A stretch of 64,000 nucleotides of DNA. Source: JBICHN01 sp043101845 (lineage in GTDB: Bacteria > Planctomycetota > Phycisphaerae > Phycisphaerales > UBA5793). The translations under genes were made by a program, and so were the position numbers. The stretch covers positions 100,680 through 164,679 of the forward strand of contig JBICHN010000001.1 of assembly GCA_043101845.1 (NCBI GenBank). The letters run 5' to 3'. This document shows, in pieces, positions 35,632-43,984 of this stretch (positions are counted from its first letter, which is position 1; each line of letters begins with the position of its first letter). The notes under the pieces are model-generated. The model saw nothing but the letters and a program-made list of their open reading frames with translations, made no database searches and was not told where the DNA came from.

Positions 35632-36078
35632 ATGAGCGGACACCGAACGGACAAGATCGCCTCGACGATGCAGCGCGAGATCCAGGCCGTGCTCACGCGC
35701 GGCCTGGCCGACCCTCGCGTGCAGGGATTGATCACCGTGACCGAAGTGCAGGTGTCGGCCGACTTGCGCCACGCGAAGACGCTCGTCTCGATTCTTCCGG
35801 AAGAGAAAGAGCAACTCGCGATCGCAGGACTCCAGGCGGCGACGCGGCGCGTGCAGAAGCAGGTGAACGATCGCCTGCATATGCGCCGACCGCCACAGAT
35901 CGAGTTCGAGCTCGATCGGCGCTTCAAGCAGCAGGCGGAAGTGCTCGCCGCGATCCGCCGGGCGACGGATGAGCGAGAAAATGCAACCGCGGACGAATCG
36001 TTGACCGATCTGCGGAGTGAATTCGAACCGGACAGGGATGACGAGACCGGACGGGCGTCGGCGAACGACCAGGACTGA
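35632..36078 (+). CDS. rbfA: Ribosome-binding factor A
   Basis: RbfA binds the 30S precursor near the 16S 5' helix and is needed for late maturation and cold adaptation. The 148-residue protein has the KH-like core: TDKIASTMQREIQAVLTRGLADPRVQGLITVTEVQVSADLRHAKTLVSIL, then RRVQKQVNDRLHMRRPPQIEFELDRRFKQQAEVLAAIRRA. The last 25 residues are an acidic, disordered tail. It starts 11 bases after the infB stop, in the conserved nusA-infB-rbfA order, and would be translated from the same message. Confidence 0.93.
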   Translation: MSGHRTDKIASTMQREIQAVLTRGLADPRVQGLITVTEVQVSADLRHAKTLVSILPEEKEQLAIAGLQAATRRVQKQVNDRLHMRRPPQIEFELDRRFKQQAEVLAAIRRATDERENATADESLTDLRSEFEPDRDDETGRASANDQD

Positions 36079-36111
36079 TCCGGTTTCCCCGAAGCTGAGG
36101 ATTCTCCCGCG

Positions 36112-36813
36112 GTGAGGAACTCGAAAGATTACGCCCCGCGTCTGACCAGCCTGCTGGCGCAGCTGCGCGACGAATTTGACATCCCGGAGCCCGCGGAGCT
36201 CGACCCCGTCGCGCAACTCGTGAGCGGTTTCCTCATGTGGGAGTCATCGAGCCACAAGGCGGACACCGCTTTCGAACGGCTCCAGAGCAGCGTCGTCGAC
36301 TTCAACGAGCTTCGCGTCTGCCTTCCGGAAGAGATCGTGGAGATCATCGGGGAGCGGTACCCGCGTTCGCGCGACCGCGCGACGCGACTCCGGGCGAGCC
36401 TGCGGGACCTCTACGATCGCGAGCACCGCGTCTCGCTCGAGCGGGTCCTCGAATTAAGTCACCGCGACGCCCGCGCCTATCTCGAATCGCTCGATGGGAT
36501 GGCGCCCTATGTCGCGGCGCAGGTGCTTCTCTTCTCCAAAGGCGCCCACGCGATTCCGGTCGACGACCAGCTCGTCCGCCAGCTCCGAAACGAAGAGATC
36601 ATCGATCCCGACGCGTCGCTCGAAGAGGTGCAGACCTGGCTCGAGCGGCAGATCAAGGCGGTCGAAGCGCGTGACGCCCATCTCCTGCTCCAGGGATGGG
36701 TCGAAGAGTCGCGCACGCGTCGTCGCCCGTCCGGGTCGACCGCGTCGCGCCGCCGCGCCGCGTCGAGCCGGAAGACGAAGCCCCGCTCGACCCGCTCAAA
36801 ATCGAGCCGTTGA
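36112..36813 (+). CDS. HhH-GPD-like protein with altered active-site lysine position
   Basis: A 233-residue protein resembling the endonuclease III/HhH-GPD fold. The region VSLERVLELSHRDARAYLESLDGMAPYVAAQVLLFSKGAHAIPVDDQLVRQLR aligns with the helix-hairpin-helix plus catalytic-Asp block (family pattern L-P-G-V-G-x-K-T-A ... V-D-T-H). The Asp (VDD) is kept, but the Lys used by bifunctional glycosylase/lyases is replaced by Tyr (APYVAA), and no 4Fe-4S cysteines are present. A very basic tail of about 35 residues (RRRPSGSTASRRRAASSRKT...) suggests nucleic-acid binding. Start is GTG at 36112 with GAGGA ten bases before. Position after rbfA is unusual for a repair enzyme; an RNA- or ribosome-linked role is possible. 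Confidence 0.7.
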   Translation: MRNSKDYAPRLTSLLAQLRDEFDIPEPAELDPVAQLVSGFLMWESSSHKADTAFERLQSSVVDFNELRVCLPEEIVEIIGERYPRSRDRATRLRASLRDLYDREHRVSLERVLELSHRDARAYLESLDGMAPYVAAQVLLFSKGAHAIPVDDQLVRQLRNEEIIDPDASLEEVQTWLERQIKAVEARDAHLLLQGWVEESRTRRRPSGSTASRRRAASSRKTKPRSTRSKSSR

Positions 36814-36927
36814 CACCGACTTTCTGACGCCCCGGACGCGTACGCCGATCGCCTATGATTGCGTCGGCCGCGCACGCGCGCCGACTGACCGATCGATGAC
36901 GATCCGAGCGAGACGAGTTCCATCACC

Positions 36928-39900
36928 ATGCAGCACTTCCGCCCGGCGCGACGATTTGTTCTCGCGATGACCTGTGTCACGCTCGGCGTCCCGGTCGCCT
37001 GTGAATCGAACGAGGCGACGCGCGCCGCGATGGACGGACCGCGCGACTCGACGACCGAATTCGCCGTCGACCGCGGTCGCGATGAGCGGCCGACGGCGGA
37101 TGACCCCGTGGCCCGCCTCTTCGCACTTGCGGCGGCCGAGCGCAGTCGACGCGAAGCGATCAACCTCGCTCCACCCGAAGGGCTCGACCCGGTCGCCGTC
37201 ACTCCCGTCGACGACACGGCGGCCGAGGCGCGTCTGACGCTGGACGAGGCGCTCGCCCGGTTCGACGCGATCGAACCCCTGGACCCCCCGGCCGTCGAGC
37301 CGGTGAACGAAGACGATCGCGCCGTCGCGGTGCTTCTCTACCTCGAAGCTCGCGACGCCTTTCTCGACGCGGACTACTTCGAGGCCGTGCCGAAGCTCGA
37401 ACAGGCGCGACAGCTCGACGCGTCGAGTCCCGCGATACTTCGTCTGCTCGCCCGCACGCATGTCGCCATGGCCGGCGAGTCTCGCGCCCTCGGCTATTAC
37501 GACGAACTCCTTCGACTCGAGCCCGGCGATTCGGAAGCTTTGCTCCGTCTCGGCATGTCCTCGGCCGACCGGGGCGACTGGACCGACGCGGCGACCCGAC
37601 TCGCGGGAGCCGCCCATGTCACCCGCAAGAACGACGCCGAGGAGATTGAGTTCGAATCGATGACGCCCGACGAGCAGGCAAGTCGCTTCGTTGCGCTTCA
37701 CGAGCTTGGGCTCGCGCTGCGGGCGCTCGGCTACGACCGCGCAGCGATCGACGCCTGGATGTCGGCGCTCGATCTCCCCGCGCGCCCGCCCGCCACCACG
37801 CTCTGGCGCCGCGAGTTGCAATCGCTCTATCGCGAACGCGGCGACACCTGGCTTTCCCTCGGCGACTCACTGATGCGGCTTGACGAGATCGCCGAAGCGA
37901 TTCTCGCGTATCGCCAGGCGCAGCAGGCGCCGCTGCTCGACCCTGGCTCCGTCACGCCGCGTCTCGTCTACGCGCTGCGTCGTCAGGGAAGACCCTACTC
38001 CGCCGCCGCGGAGTTCGTGCGGTCACTCGAGAGTCTGTCCGACCACCGCGTCACCCGGCTCGTAGAATACCTGGAAGATTCGCCGGCGCAGTCCGAACTC
38101 GCCGCGGCGCTGGCCGAGATGGCCCGGGCGAATCCGGACAACCCGACCATTGCGAAGGCCGCCGCGTCGATCCTCCCCGTCGACGAGGGCATCGCCCTGC
38201 TGCTTCAGTTCCTGCAGGCCCGCCCGTCCGACGATGACGCGGTTCGAGACATCGTGCGGTGGGCCGCCGAGCGGGAGCGCTGGTCCTTCGCCCTGCAGGC
38301 GCTGCTCGCGCGTCCGGAATCCATCGAAGCGGCGCCGGAGGAGACGGTCGGCGAACTTGTCGCGCTGACTCGGGATCTCGACGCCCTCACCCGCTCATGG
38401 GAGAGACTGCCTCGATCGACGCGTGAGAGCTCGACGGGACAAATGCTCAGCGCCATGATCGACCGTGAGACCGGTCACCCCGACCGTGAGCGGGAGCGCC
38501 TCATCGCCATCGAACGAGCGTTCCCCGACTACACGCCCGCGACGCTTGCCCTCGCGGACTGGCGTATTCGGCATGGGTTGTCGACCGAGGCGCGGTCCGA
38601 TCTCCTGACACTCGTCGATAAGGACGGGGCCATGTCGGTCGGTGAACGCCTGACGCTCGCCTCGCGACTCTCGTCGGCCGACGAACTCGATCGCGCCCTC
38701 ACCGTCCTCGACGCCGTCGATCGAGATCTTGTGACCTCAAGCGACTCTCTCGAGCAACGACGAGCGGCGCGACGAGCGAGAGTCGAAGCGTTGCTCCGAC
38801 ACGGCCGCGTGCAGGACGCGACCGAGATTCTCGAAGCGACGCTGCTTTCCGACCCGAAAGACGACCTCCCCTATCTCGCGCTCATGCGGATCTACGGTCC
38901 CGACGGTCCGCTGACCGATGTCGAAGCATTCCGCGAAGTCGCGCGGGCGCTGGCCCGCGAGCTGCCGGAGAGCCGCGCCTTCCGATTGATCCGCGCCGAA
39001 CAGGATGCGCGATACGGGCGCGCTTCGGCCGCGATCCCGGCGCTGCAGGGACTGCTGACCGAAGACCCGACCGACGACGCGGCGATCACGGCGCTCGTCG
39101 AGGCGTACCGTCGCGCCGATCAGCCCGGCGCCGGCGTCAATTATGTTCGTGAACGGCTCGACGAACGGCCGAATGACCGCGCCTGGCGGCAGGCGCTCGT
39201 CGAACTTCTCCTCGCCGACGACCGCGGCGACGAAGCGGTCGATCTGCTCACCTCCGAACTCGAGGCGCGTCCGCGCGACTGGCGAACGAGCCGCCGGCTC
39301 GAGGAAACGCTCTACCGCACGAACCGTGCGGAAGAAGCGCGAAGGTACGCCTCGGCGCGGCTAGCCGCATGGCCCGAGTCACCCGCCCGCGAACTTGCGC
39401 TTGCTCGACTCGCGATTGAGGGCGGCGCGACGGACGAGGCGCTGCGATATCTCGAGTCCGCCCGCGTGATGGCCGCCGAGGATCTCGATCGTCATCTCGA
39501 AGGACTGCTCAGCGTCGCGAGCCAGCTGGCGGATGCGACCGAAGGTCCGGCGCCGCTCGAGTTCGCCGTACAGACCGTCCGCGACGCCCGTGCCGCCGGG
39601 GTCGCGATCAGTCCCGCCGTCGCCGCGGCGGAGATCGCCGCGCTTATCGATCTCGAGCGATCCGTCGAGGAGGTGGCCGACGCGATCTCGCGCGCTTCCG
39701 CCGATGACTCGAGCTTCGCGGCGCCGCTCGTCAATCAGGCCCGCGCCGCGTACGAGCAACGCGACGCCACCGAAACCGCGGCCGATCTCGTGGACGCCTG
39801 GATGTCGCGCGACGAAGCGCTCGAAGGCGCCGAACTCGATCTCGTGTTCTGGCGACTCCTCACGGCGGCCCAGCAGGGCGAAGCGAAACGCGCCGTGGAG

Positions 39901-40647
39901 ATCGTGAGTGACCTCGAAGACGGCGAACTCTCCGAACTCTTCCGCGCGCTCCAGCGCGATCGCGCGGCGGACGCCACCCTCGACGCCGGCGGCATGCCCG
40001 CCCGCGCCCTTCGCGCCGAACTCCTCTATGCCGTAAGCGTGCAGTTCTACCTCGCCGGCGACGACGAGGGATCGGAGCGCCTCCTCGTCGCCACCCTCGA
40101 GGCGAACCCTGATCATTCGATGGCGAACAACAACCTCGCCTATGCCCTGCTCGATCGCAACGAGCGGCTCGGCGACGCGGAGCGCATGCTCCTCATCGCC
40201 CTCGAGCAGGAGCCCGATTCGCACAATGTGCTCGATTCGCTCGGCTGGCTCCGCTACAAGCAGGGCCGTTTCGAGGACACGGGCAATCGTCCTGAAGATC
40301 TCGGCGCCGTGAGCCTCCTCGAAGCCGCCGCGGCCCACCCGGACGGCCGGATCAGCCTCGTCATTCTCGACCATCTCGGCGACGCGTACTGGCGGGCGGG
40401 CCGCGAGGACGACGCCCAGGCGCAATGGCGTCAGGTCGTGCGCATCTTCACGGACACGCTCCGACAGCTGCGGCAGAACAGCCCGGACTTCGTCGATGAC
40501 TACCTCGACGAGTACCAGCCCGTTCTCGAGCACACCCAGGCGAAGCTCGACGCGGCGGAGAACTCGGAAGCGCCTTCGGTCGCCTATTCTCCCGCCGTCG
40601 ACGACACCGAAGCCCCCCATGGAACCGCGGGCATTGACGGCCAATGA
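36928..40647 (+). CDS. Large exported TPR-repeat protein, possible lipoprotein
   Basis: A 1239-residue exported protein. The N-terminus MQHFRPARRFVLAMTCVTLGVPVAC is a signal sequence; Cys25 after PVA could be lipidated. Most of the length is helical repeats of TPR type, for example YLEARDAFLDADYFEAVPKLEQARQLDASSPAILRLLARTHVAMA, IFRALQRD and NPDHSMANNNLAYALLDRNERLGDAERMLLIALEQEPDSHNVLDSLGWLRYKQGRFED near the C-terminus, which fit the 34-residue W/L-G-Y-A-P pattern. Such proteins scaffold outer-membrane or secretion complexes. TATGAT at about 36853 is a likely -10 box. The partner and function are unknown. Confidence 0.8.
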   Translation: MQHFRPARRFVLAMTCVTLGVPVACESNEATRAAMDGPRDSTTEFAVDRGRDERPTADDPVARLFALAAAERSRREAINLAPPEGLDPVAVTPVDDTAAEARLTLDEALARFDAIEPLDPPAVEPVNEDDRAVAVLLYLEARDAFLDADYFEAVPKLEQARQLDASSPAILRLLARTHVAMAGESRALGYYDELLRLEPGDSEALLRLGMSSADRGDWTDAATRLAGAAHVTRKNDAEEIEFESMTPDEQASRFVALHELGLALRALGYDRAAIDAWMSALDLPARPPATTLWRRELQSLYRERGDTWLSLGDSLMRLDEIAEAILAYRQAQQAPLLDPGSVTPRLVYALRRQGRPYSAAAEFVRSLESLSDHRVTRLVEYLEDSPAQSELAAALAEMARANPDNPTIAKAAASILPVDEGIALLLQFLQARPSDDDAVRDIVRWAAERERWSFALQALLARPESIEAAPEETVGELVALTRDLDALTRSWERLPRSTRESSTGQMLSAMIDRETGHPDRERERLIAIERAFPDYTPATLALADWRIRHGLSTEARSDLLTLVDKDGAMSVGERLTLASRLSSADELDRALTVLDAVDRDLVTSSDSLEQRRAARRARVEALLRHGRVQDATEILEATLLSDPKDDLPYLALMRIYGPDGPLTDVEAFREVARALARELPESRAFRLIRAEQDARYGRASAAIPALQGLLTEDPTDDAAITALVEAYRRADQPGAGVNYVRERLDERPNDRAWRQALVELLLADDRGDEAVDLLTSELEARPRDWRTSRRLEETLYRTNRAEEARRYASARLAAWPESPARELALARLAIEGGATDEALRYLESARVMAAEDLDRHLEGLLSVASQLADATEGPAPLEFAVQTVRDARAAGVAISPAVAAAEIAALIDLERSVEEVADAISRASADDSSFAAPLVNQARAAYEQRDATETAADLVDAWMSRDEALEGAELDLVFWRLLTAAQQGEAKRAVEIVSDLEDGELSELFRALQRDRAADATLDAGGMPARALRAELLYAVSVQFYLAGDDEGSERLLVATLEANPDHSMANNNLAYALLDRNERLGDAERMLLIALEQEPDSHNVLDSLGWLRYKQGRFEDTGNRPEDLGAVSLLEAAAAHPDGRISLVILDHLGDAYWRAGREDDAQAQWRQVVRIFTDTLRQLRQNSPDFVDDYLDEYQPVLEHTQAKLDAAENSEAPSVAYSPAVDDTEAPHGTAGIDGQ

Positions 40648-40686
40648 TTCGGGCTCGAAGACGCTCTCACAAAGGACTCGTGACGC

Positions 40687-41439
40687 ATGGCCGGTCATAG
40701 CAAATGGGCCAACATCAAGCACCGCAAGGCCCGGCAGGACGCTGCAAAGGGCAAGATGTGGTCGAAATGCTCGAAGGCCATTATTGTCGCGGCAAAGAAC
40801 GGCGGCGGCGATCCGTCGGCCAACCTCACGCTGCGCTACGCGATCGACGACGCCCGCGCCGCGAACATGCCCAAGGACACGATCGAGAAAGCGATCAAGA
40901 AGGGCACGGGTGAACTCGAAGGCGCGGCGAGCTACGAGGAAGTCCGCTACGAGGGCTACGGACCGAACGGCGTCGCGATCATCGTCGACTGCCTCACCGA
41001 CAATGTGAATCGCACGGCGCCGGAGATCAAGAAGATCTTCGAGCGCGCGAACGGCAACCTCGGCGTCCCCGGTTCGGTCGCGTTCGGGTTCCGGCAGCGC
41101 GGCCTGCTCACCTTCGACGCGTCGTCGGTCACCGAAGAGCAGATCATGGAAGCCGCACTCGAGGCCGGCGCCGACGATGTCGAATCATCCGATGGCTACT
41201 GGGAGGTCTACACCGAACCGACCGACTTCATGGCCGTGAAGCAGGGCCTCGAAGACGCCGGCTTCAAGTCGGAGACCGCCGAGATCACAATGATTCCCCA
41301 GACCACCGTCGAGTGCGCCGGCGCGAACGCCGAGAAGGTGCTCCGTCTCATGGAGACCCTTGAAGAGCACGACGATGTGCAGAAGGTCTACGCGAACTTC
41401 GACATCCCCGAAGGCGAACTCGCGAACCTCGAGAACTGA
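40687..41439 (+). CDS. YebC/PmpR (TACO1) family protein
   Basis: A 250-residue member of the YebC/TACO1 family, near the common length. It begins MAGHSKWANIKHRKARQDAAKGK, the hallmark start, followed by NGGGDPSANLTLRYAIDDARAANMPKDTIEKAIKKGTG, YEGYGPNGVAIIVDCLTDNVNRT, and FGFRQRGLLTFDAS. Members are translation or transcription regulators; some help ribosomes through proline-rich stretches and others repress genes (PmpR). No direct evidence here separates these. It stands 39 bases after the TPR gene and may share its transcript. In many genomes YebC sits by ruvC; that is not so in this window. Confidence 0.93.
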   Translation: MAGHSKWANIKHRKARQDAAKGKMWSKCSKAIIVAAKNGGGDPSANLTLRYAIDDARAANMPKDTIEKAIKKGTGELEGAASYEEVRYEGYGPNGVAIIVDCLTDNVNRTAPEIKKIFERANGNLGVPGSVAFGFRQRGLLTFDASSVTEEQIMEAALEAGADDVESSDGYWEVYTEPTDFMAVKQGLEDAGFKSETAEITMIPQTTVECAGANAEKVLRLMETLEEHDDVQKVYANFDIPEGELANLEN

Positions 41440-41548
41440 CCGCCGATAAGCGAAGACGCCGCTGCCGAATCCGCTTTCACCGAATCGCGGCGAACGGTAT
41501 CATGCGCCCGGGTCCCACTACCGAGCATTGAGAGTTGTGGAGCACGCC

Positions 41549-42310
41549 ATGCGTCTTGTTCGTTTCGTCGCCGGCGCGATCGTTCTCGTTCTGCTCAGTC
41601 CTTCAGGTCAAGCGGCGCCGCGGGTCGAAGAGCGATCCGCGAACGGCGAAGCGCGCATGCGCTACTTCCTGATGAATTCACGCGCGGAAGACGCGGCCGC
41701 GCCCGCGGCGGGGTACAAGTTGCTGCTCGTGCTTCCCGGAGGTGGAGGCGGCGCCGACTTCCGACCGTTCGTCGAACGCATCGCCGCGAACGCGTTGCCG
41801 TCCGACGAATACCTCCTCGCACAGCTCGTCGCGCCGGTATGGAGCGAGGAGCAATCGCGCAACCTTGTCTGGCCCACGGCCGCGAACCTACCGCAAGAAG
41901 CTGAATTCACCACCGAGTCCTTCATCGACACCGTGATCGACGACATTCGCGGCGACTACCCGCTCGACGAAAACCACATCTTCACGCTTTCCTGGTCGTC
42001 GAGCGGTCCGGCCGGATACTCGGCGTCACTCCGCGAAGACACACCGATCACGGGCTCATTCGTCGCGATGAGCGTGTTCAAGCCGGACCAGCTGCCCCCG
42101 CTCGACCGCGCCGACGGCCAGCATTACTACATTCTGCACTCACCGCAGGACTTCATCGGCATGCGCTTTCCCGAAGCGGCTCGCGACGACCTCGCCGCGC
42201 ACGGCGCCACGACGACGCTCATGACCTACGAAGGCGGACACGGATGGAAGGGCGATGTCTACGGAATGATCCGGCGCGGCGTCGAATGGCTCGATGAGCG
42301 GGTACACTGA
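41549..42310 (+). CDS. Secreted alpha/beta hydrolase (depolymerase/esterase-like)
   Basis: A 253-residue exported protein with signal peptide MRLVRFVAGAIVLVLLSPSGQAA. Family-typical features of a serine hydrolase are seen: the strand YKLLLVLPGGGGGADF with an oxyanion-type Gly loop, the nucleophile elbow SWSSSGPAGY, an acid in SPQDFIGMRF, and the histidine in YEGGHGWKGDV. This resembles PHB depolymerase-like or feruloyl-esterase-like enzymes. The substrate is unknown. Start at 41549 has GGAG upstream; an ATG at 41528 is less favoured. TATCAT near 41498 is a possible -10 box. It lies 51 bases before a GDSL hydrolase gene. Confidence 0.78.
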   Translation: MRLVRFVAGAIVLVLLSPSGQAAPRVEERSANGEARMRYFLMNSRAEDAAAPAAGYKLLLVLPGGGGGADFRPFVERIAANALPSDEYLLAQLVAPVWSEEQSRNLVWPTAANLPQEAEFTTESFIDTVIDDIRGDYPLDENHIFTLSWSSSGPAGYSASLREDTPITGSFVAMSVFKPDQLPPLDRADGQHYYILHSPQDFIGMRFPEAARDDLAAHGATTTLMTYEGGHGWKGDVYGMIRRGVEWLDERVH

Positions 42311-42361
42311 ACGCGGGACCGATCGAACACAGATCATCTGTCGGACGGGGAGAGAAAGAAG

Positions 42362-43243
42362 ATGACCCGGCTTCGAAGCACTCTGTTCACGATTGCCATC
42401 GCGGCGATCGCCCTCGTGATCAACCCGGAGCGCGCGCACGCCCAGGCGAACTTCGCCGAGACCGTGACCTTCGGTGACAGTCTGACGCACAACGATCTCC
42501 TCTGGCTCGTGAGCGGCACGCCCCGCGAGGTCTACGGCGACGATCCCTTCCAGGCGCTCTTCGATCGCGGAAGATCATCCGGCGACGATCTCACGAGCTA
42601 TGCCGTCGCCGGATCGGAATCGGACGATCTTCTCACGCAGATCGAGGTCTATGACTTCGCCCGGCTCATCCGGGCGCAGGACCGCGCCACGCTTCTCGGA
42701 ATCGAGATCGGCGGCAACGACATTCTCAATAATCTTGATGCGCTCGCGTCCGCAGCACCGGGTGAGAATCCCGTCGCCGACGCGGTGATCGACAACCTAA
42801 TCGCGAACCTCCGTGAAGCGGTCACTTCACTTTCCGCGACGCATCCGAACGGCCAGCTCGTCATCTGGACCGTTCCGGATGTCACCATTACCGCCGAACT
42901 GGTCGGCGGGCTCACAGCGAACGAGATCGACAACATTCAGGCGCACACCGAAGTCGTCAACCGCCGCATTCGTTCACTTGATCGCTACCGGAATGTCGTC
43001 GTGCTCGATCTCTTCGCGCTGCGTGATCTCGCGCTCGATCCGCCGGTGCTTCGGGGACAGCAGCTCGATCCACCGCCCGACTACGGCGATTTCGACGACA
43101 TCTTCGCCGACGAGATTCATCCCACGGCCGTGACGAACGCGCTCATCGCGAACGGAATGATCCTCGGGATCAATCGAAAATGGCGTGACGACATCCCGCC
43201 GTACACGGAAGATGAACTCGCCGACCTCGCGCGAATCCCGTAG
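42362..43243 (+). CDS. Secreted SGNH/GDSL hydrolase
   Basis: A 293-residue exported protein. Residues 1-27 are a signal peptide (ending RAHAQ). Block I of GDSL lipases is FGDSLTHND, with the nucleophilic Ser; block III is IEIGGNDILNN (G-x-N-D); the catalytic Asp/His of block V is in DEIHPTAVTN (D-x-x-H). These define an SGNH-fold esterase acting on lipids, glycans or acylated polymers outside the cell. The nearest match is to GDSL phospholipase/esterases; the natural substrate is unknown. GGGGAG lies upstream of the ATG. It sits just downstream of another secreted hydrolase and is convergent with the nitroreductase gene. Confidence 0.85.
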   Translation: MTRLRSTLFTIAIAAIALVINPERAHAQANFAETVTFGDSLTHNDLLWLVSGTPREVYGDDPFQALFDRGRSSGDDLTSYAVAGSESDDLLTQIEVYDFARLIRAQDRATLLGIEIGGNDILNNLDALASAAPGENPVADAVIDNLIANLREAVTSLSATHPNGQLVIWTVPDVTITAELVGGLTANEIDNIQAHTEVVNRRIRSLDRYRNVVVLDLFALRDLALDPPVLRGQQLDPPPDYGDFDDIFADEIHPTAVTNALIANGMILGINRKWRDDIPPYTEDELADLARIP

Positions 43244-43252
43244 CGGCCGTGG

Positions 43253-43984
43253 TCATTCCATCGAGGCGCCGAGCGACCGATAGAACGCTCCCAGATATCC
43301 GCGGCGCGGCGACGAAAACATCGTCGCCATGAGGCGCGACCAGATCCGTCGTTTGCCGTCCCGCGCCGAGTAATGCGTCGCGAGTTCTTCGTCGTAGGAC
43401 TCGATGAGCGAGCGCATCTTGTCGTCCGTCGGATAGTCATCCTCGAAGAGGATCGCCTCGAGTGGGAGCCGCGGCTTCACCGTGGGCCTCGAATCGGGGA
43501 CGCCGACGCAGAAGCCGTAGAGCGGAAGCACTCCGTCAGGAAACTCGAAGAGTTCGTGCACCCGCCGGAGATCGTTCCGCAACCCGCCGACATAGCACAT
43601 GCCGTAGCCCATGGATTCGAACGCGACCGCGAGATTCTGCGCAAAGAGCGACGCGTCGACGACGGCGAGCAGGAACGCTTCGAGCTGCGCCTCGTACTCC
43701 TCGTCGTGCATGGCGCAGGCGAGTCGATGCCGTCGCTGATCTCCGCAGATGATGAGAAATTCCGCCGCGGCGGCGACCATCGGCTGCCCGCCGGTGAGTT
43801 CGACAAGCGCCTCACGCCGCGCGCGATCGGTCACCCGGATGATCGAGTACGCCTGAACATTCGAACTCGTCGAGGCGCGCTGGGCCGCGCGCATCGCCGC
43901 TTCGAGTCGATCGCGGGGGATTGGTTCGGAGCGATACTTTCGAATCGACCGATGCCGCTCGAGCAGCCGCAGCGTCTCGTTCAT
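43253..43984 (-). CDS. NfsA-like oxygen-insensitive nitroreductase
   Basis: A 243-residue FMN-dependent nitroreductase-family protein. Visible features: RHRSIRKYRSEPIPRDRLEAAMRAAQRASTSSNVQAYSIIRV, the FMN-phosphate and helix segment at the N-terminus (R-S-x-R), LLAVVDASLFAQNLAVAFESMGYGMCYVGGLRND, and FEFPDGVLPLYGFCVGVPD, where L-P-L-Y-G-x-x-V-G is the NfsA-type dimer/active-site motif. It reduces nitro groups or quinones using NADPH; the physiological substrate is unknown. The ATG overlaps the trpE stop by four bases (ATGA), so its translation is coupled to trpE. This pairing with trpE is unusual. Confidence 0.88.
   Translation of the reverse strand: MNETLRLLERHRSIRKYRSEPIPRDRLEAAMRAAQRASTSSNVQAYSIIRVTDRARREALVELTGGQPMVAAAAEFLIICGDQRRHRLACAMHDEEYEAQLEAFLLAVVDASLFAQNLAVAFESMGYGMCYVGGLRNDLRRVHELFEFPDGVLPLYGFCVGVPDSRPTVKPRLPLEAILFEDDYPTDDKMRSLIESYDEELATHYSARDGKRRIWSRLMATMFSSPRRGYLGAFYRSLGASME

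Noticed and set aside
31850..35632. A long open frame of 1260 codons on the minus strand opposite infB
   Set aside because: It is a shadow of infB: high-GC codon use leaves few stops on the opposite strand. The translation is low-complexity and matches no family, while the plus strand is clearly IF-2.
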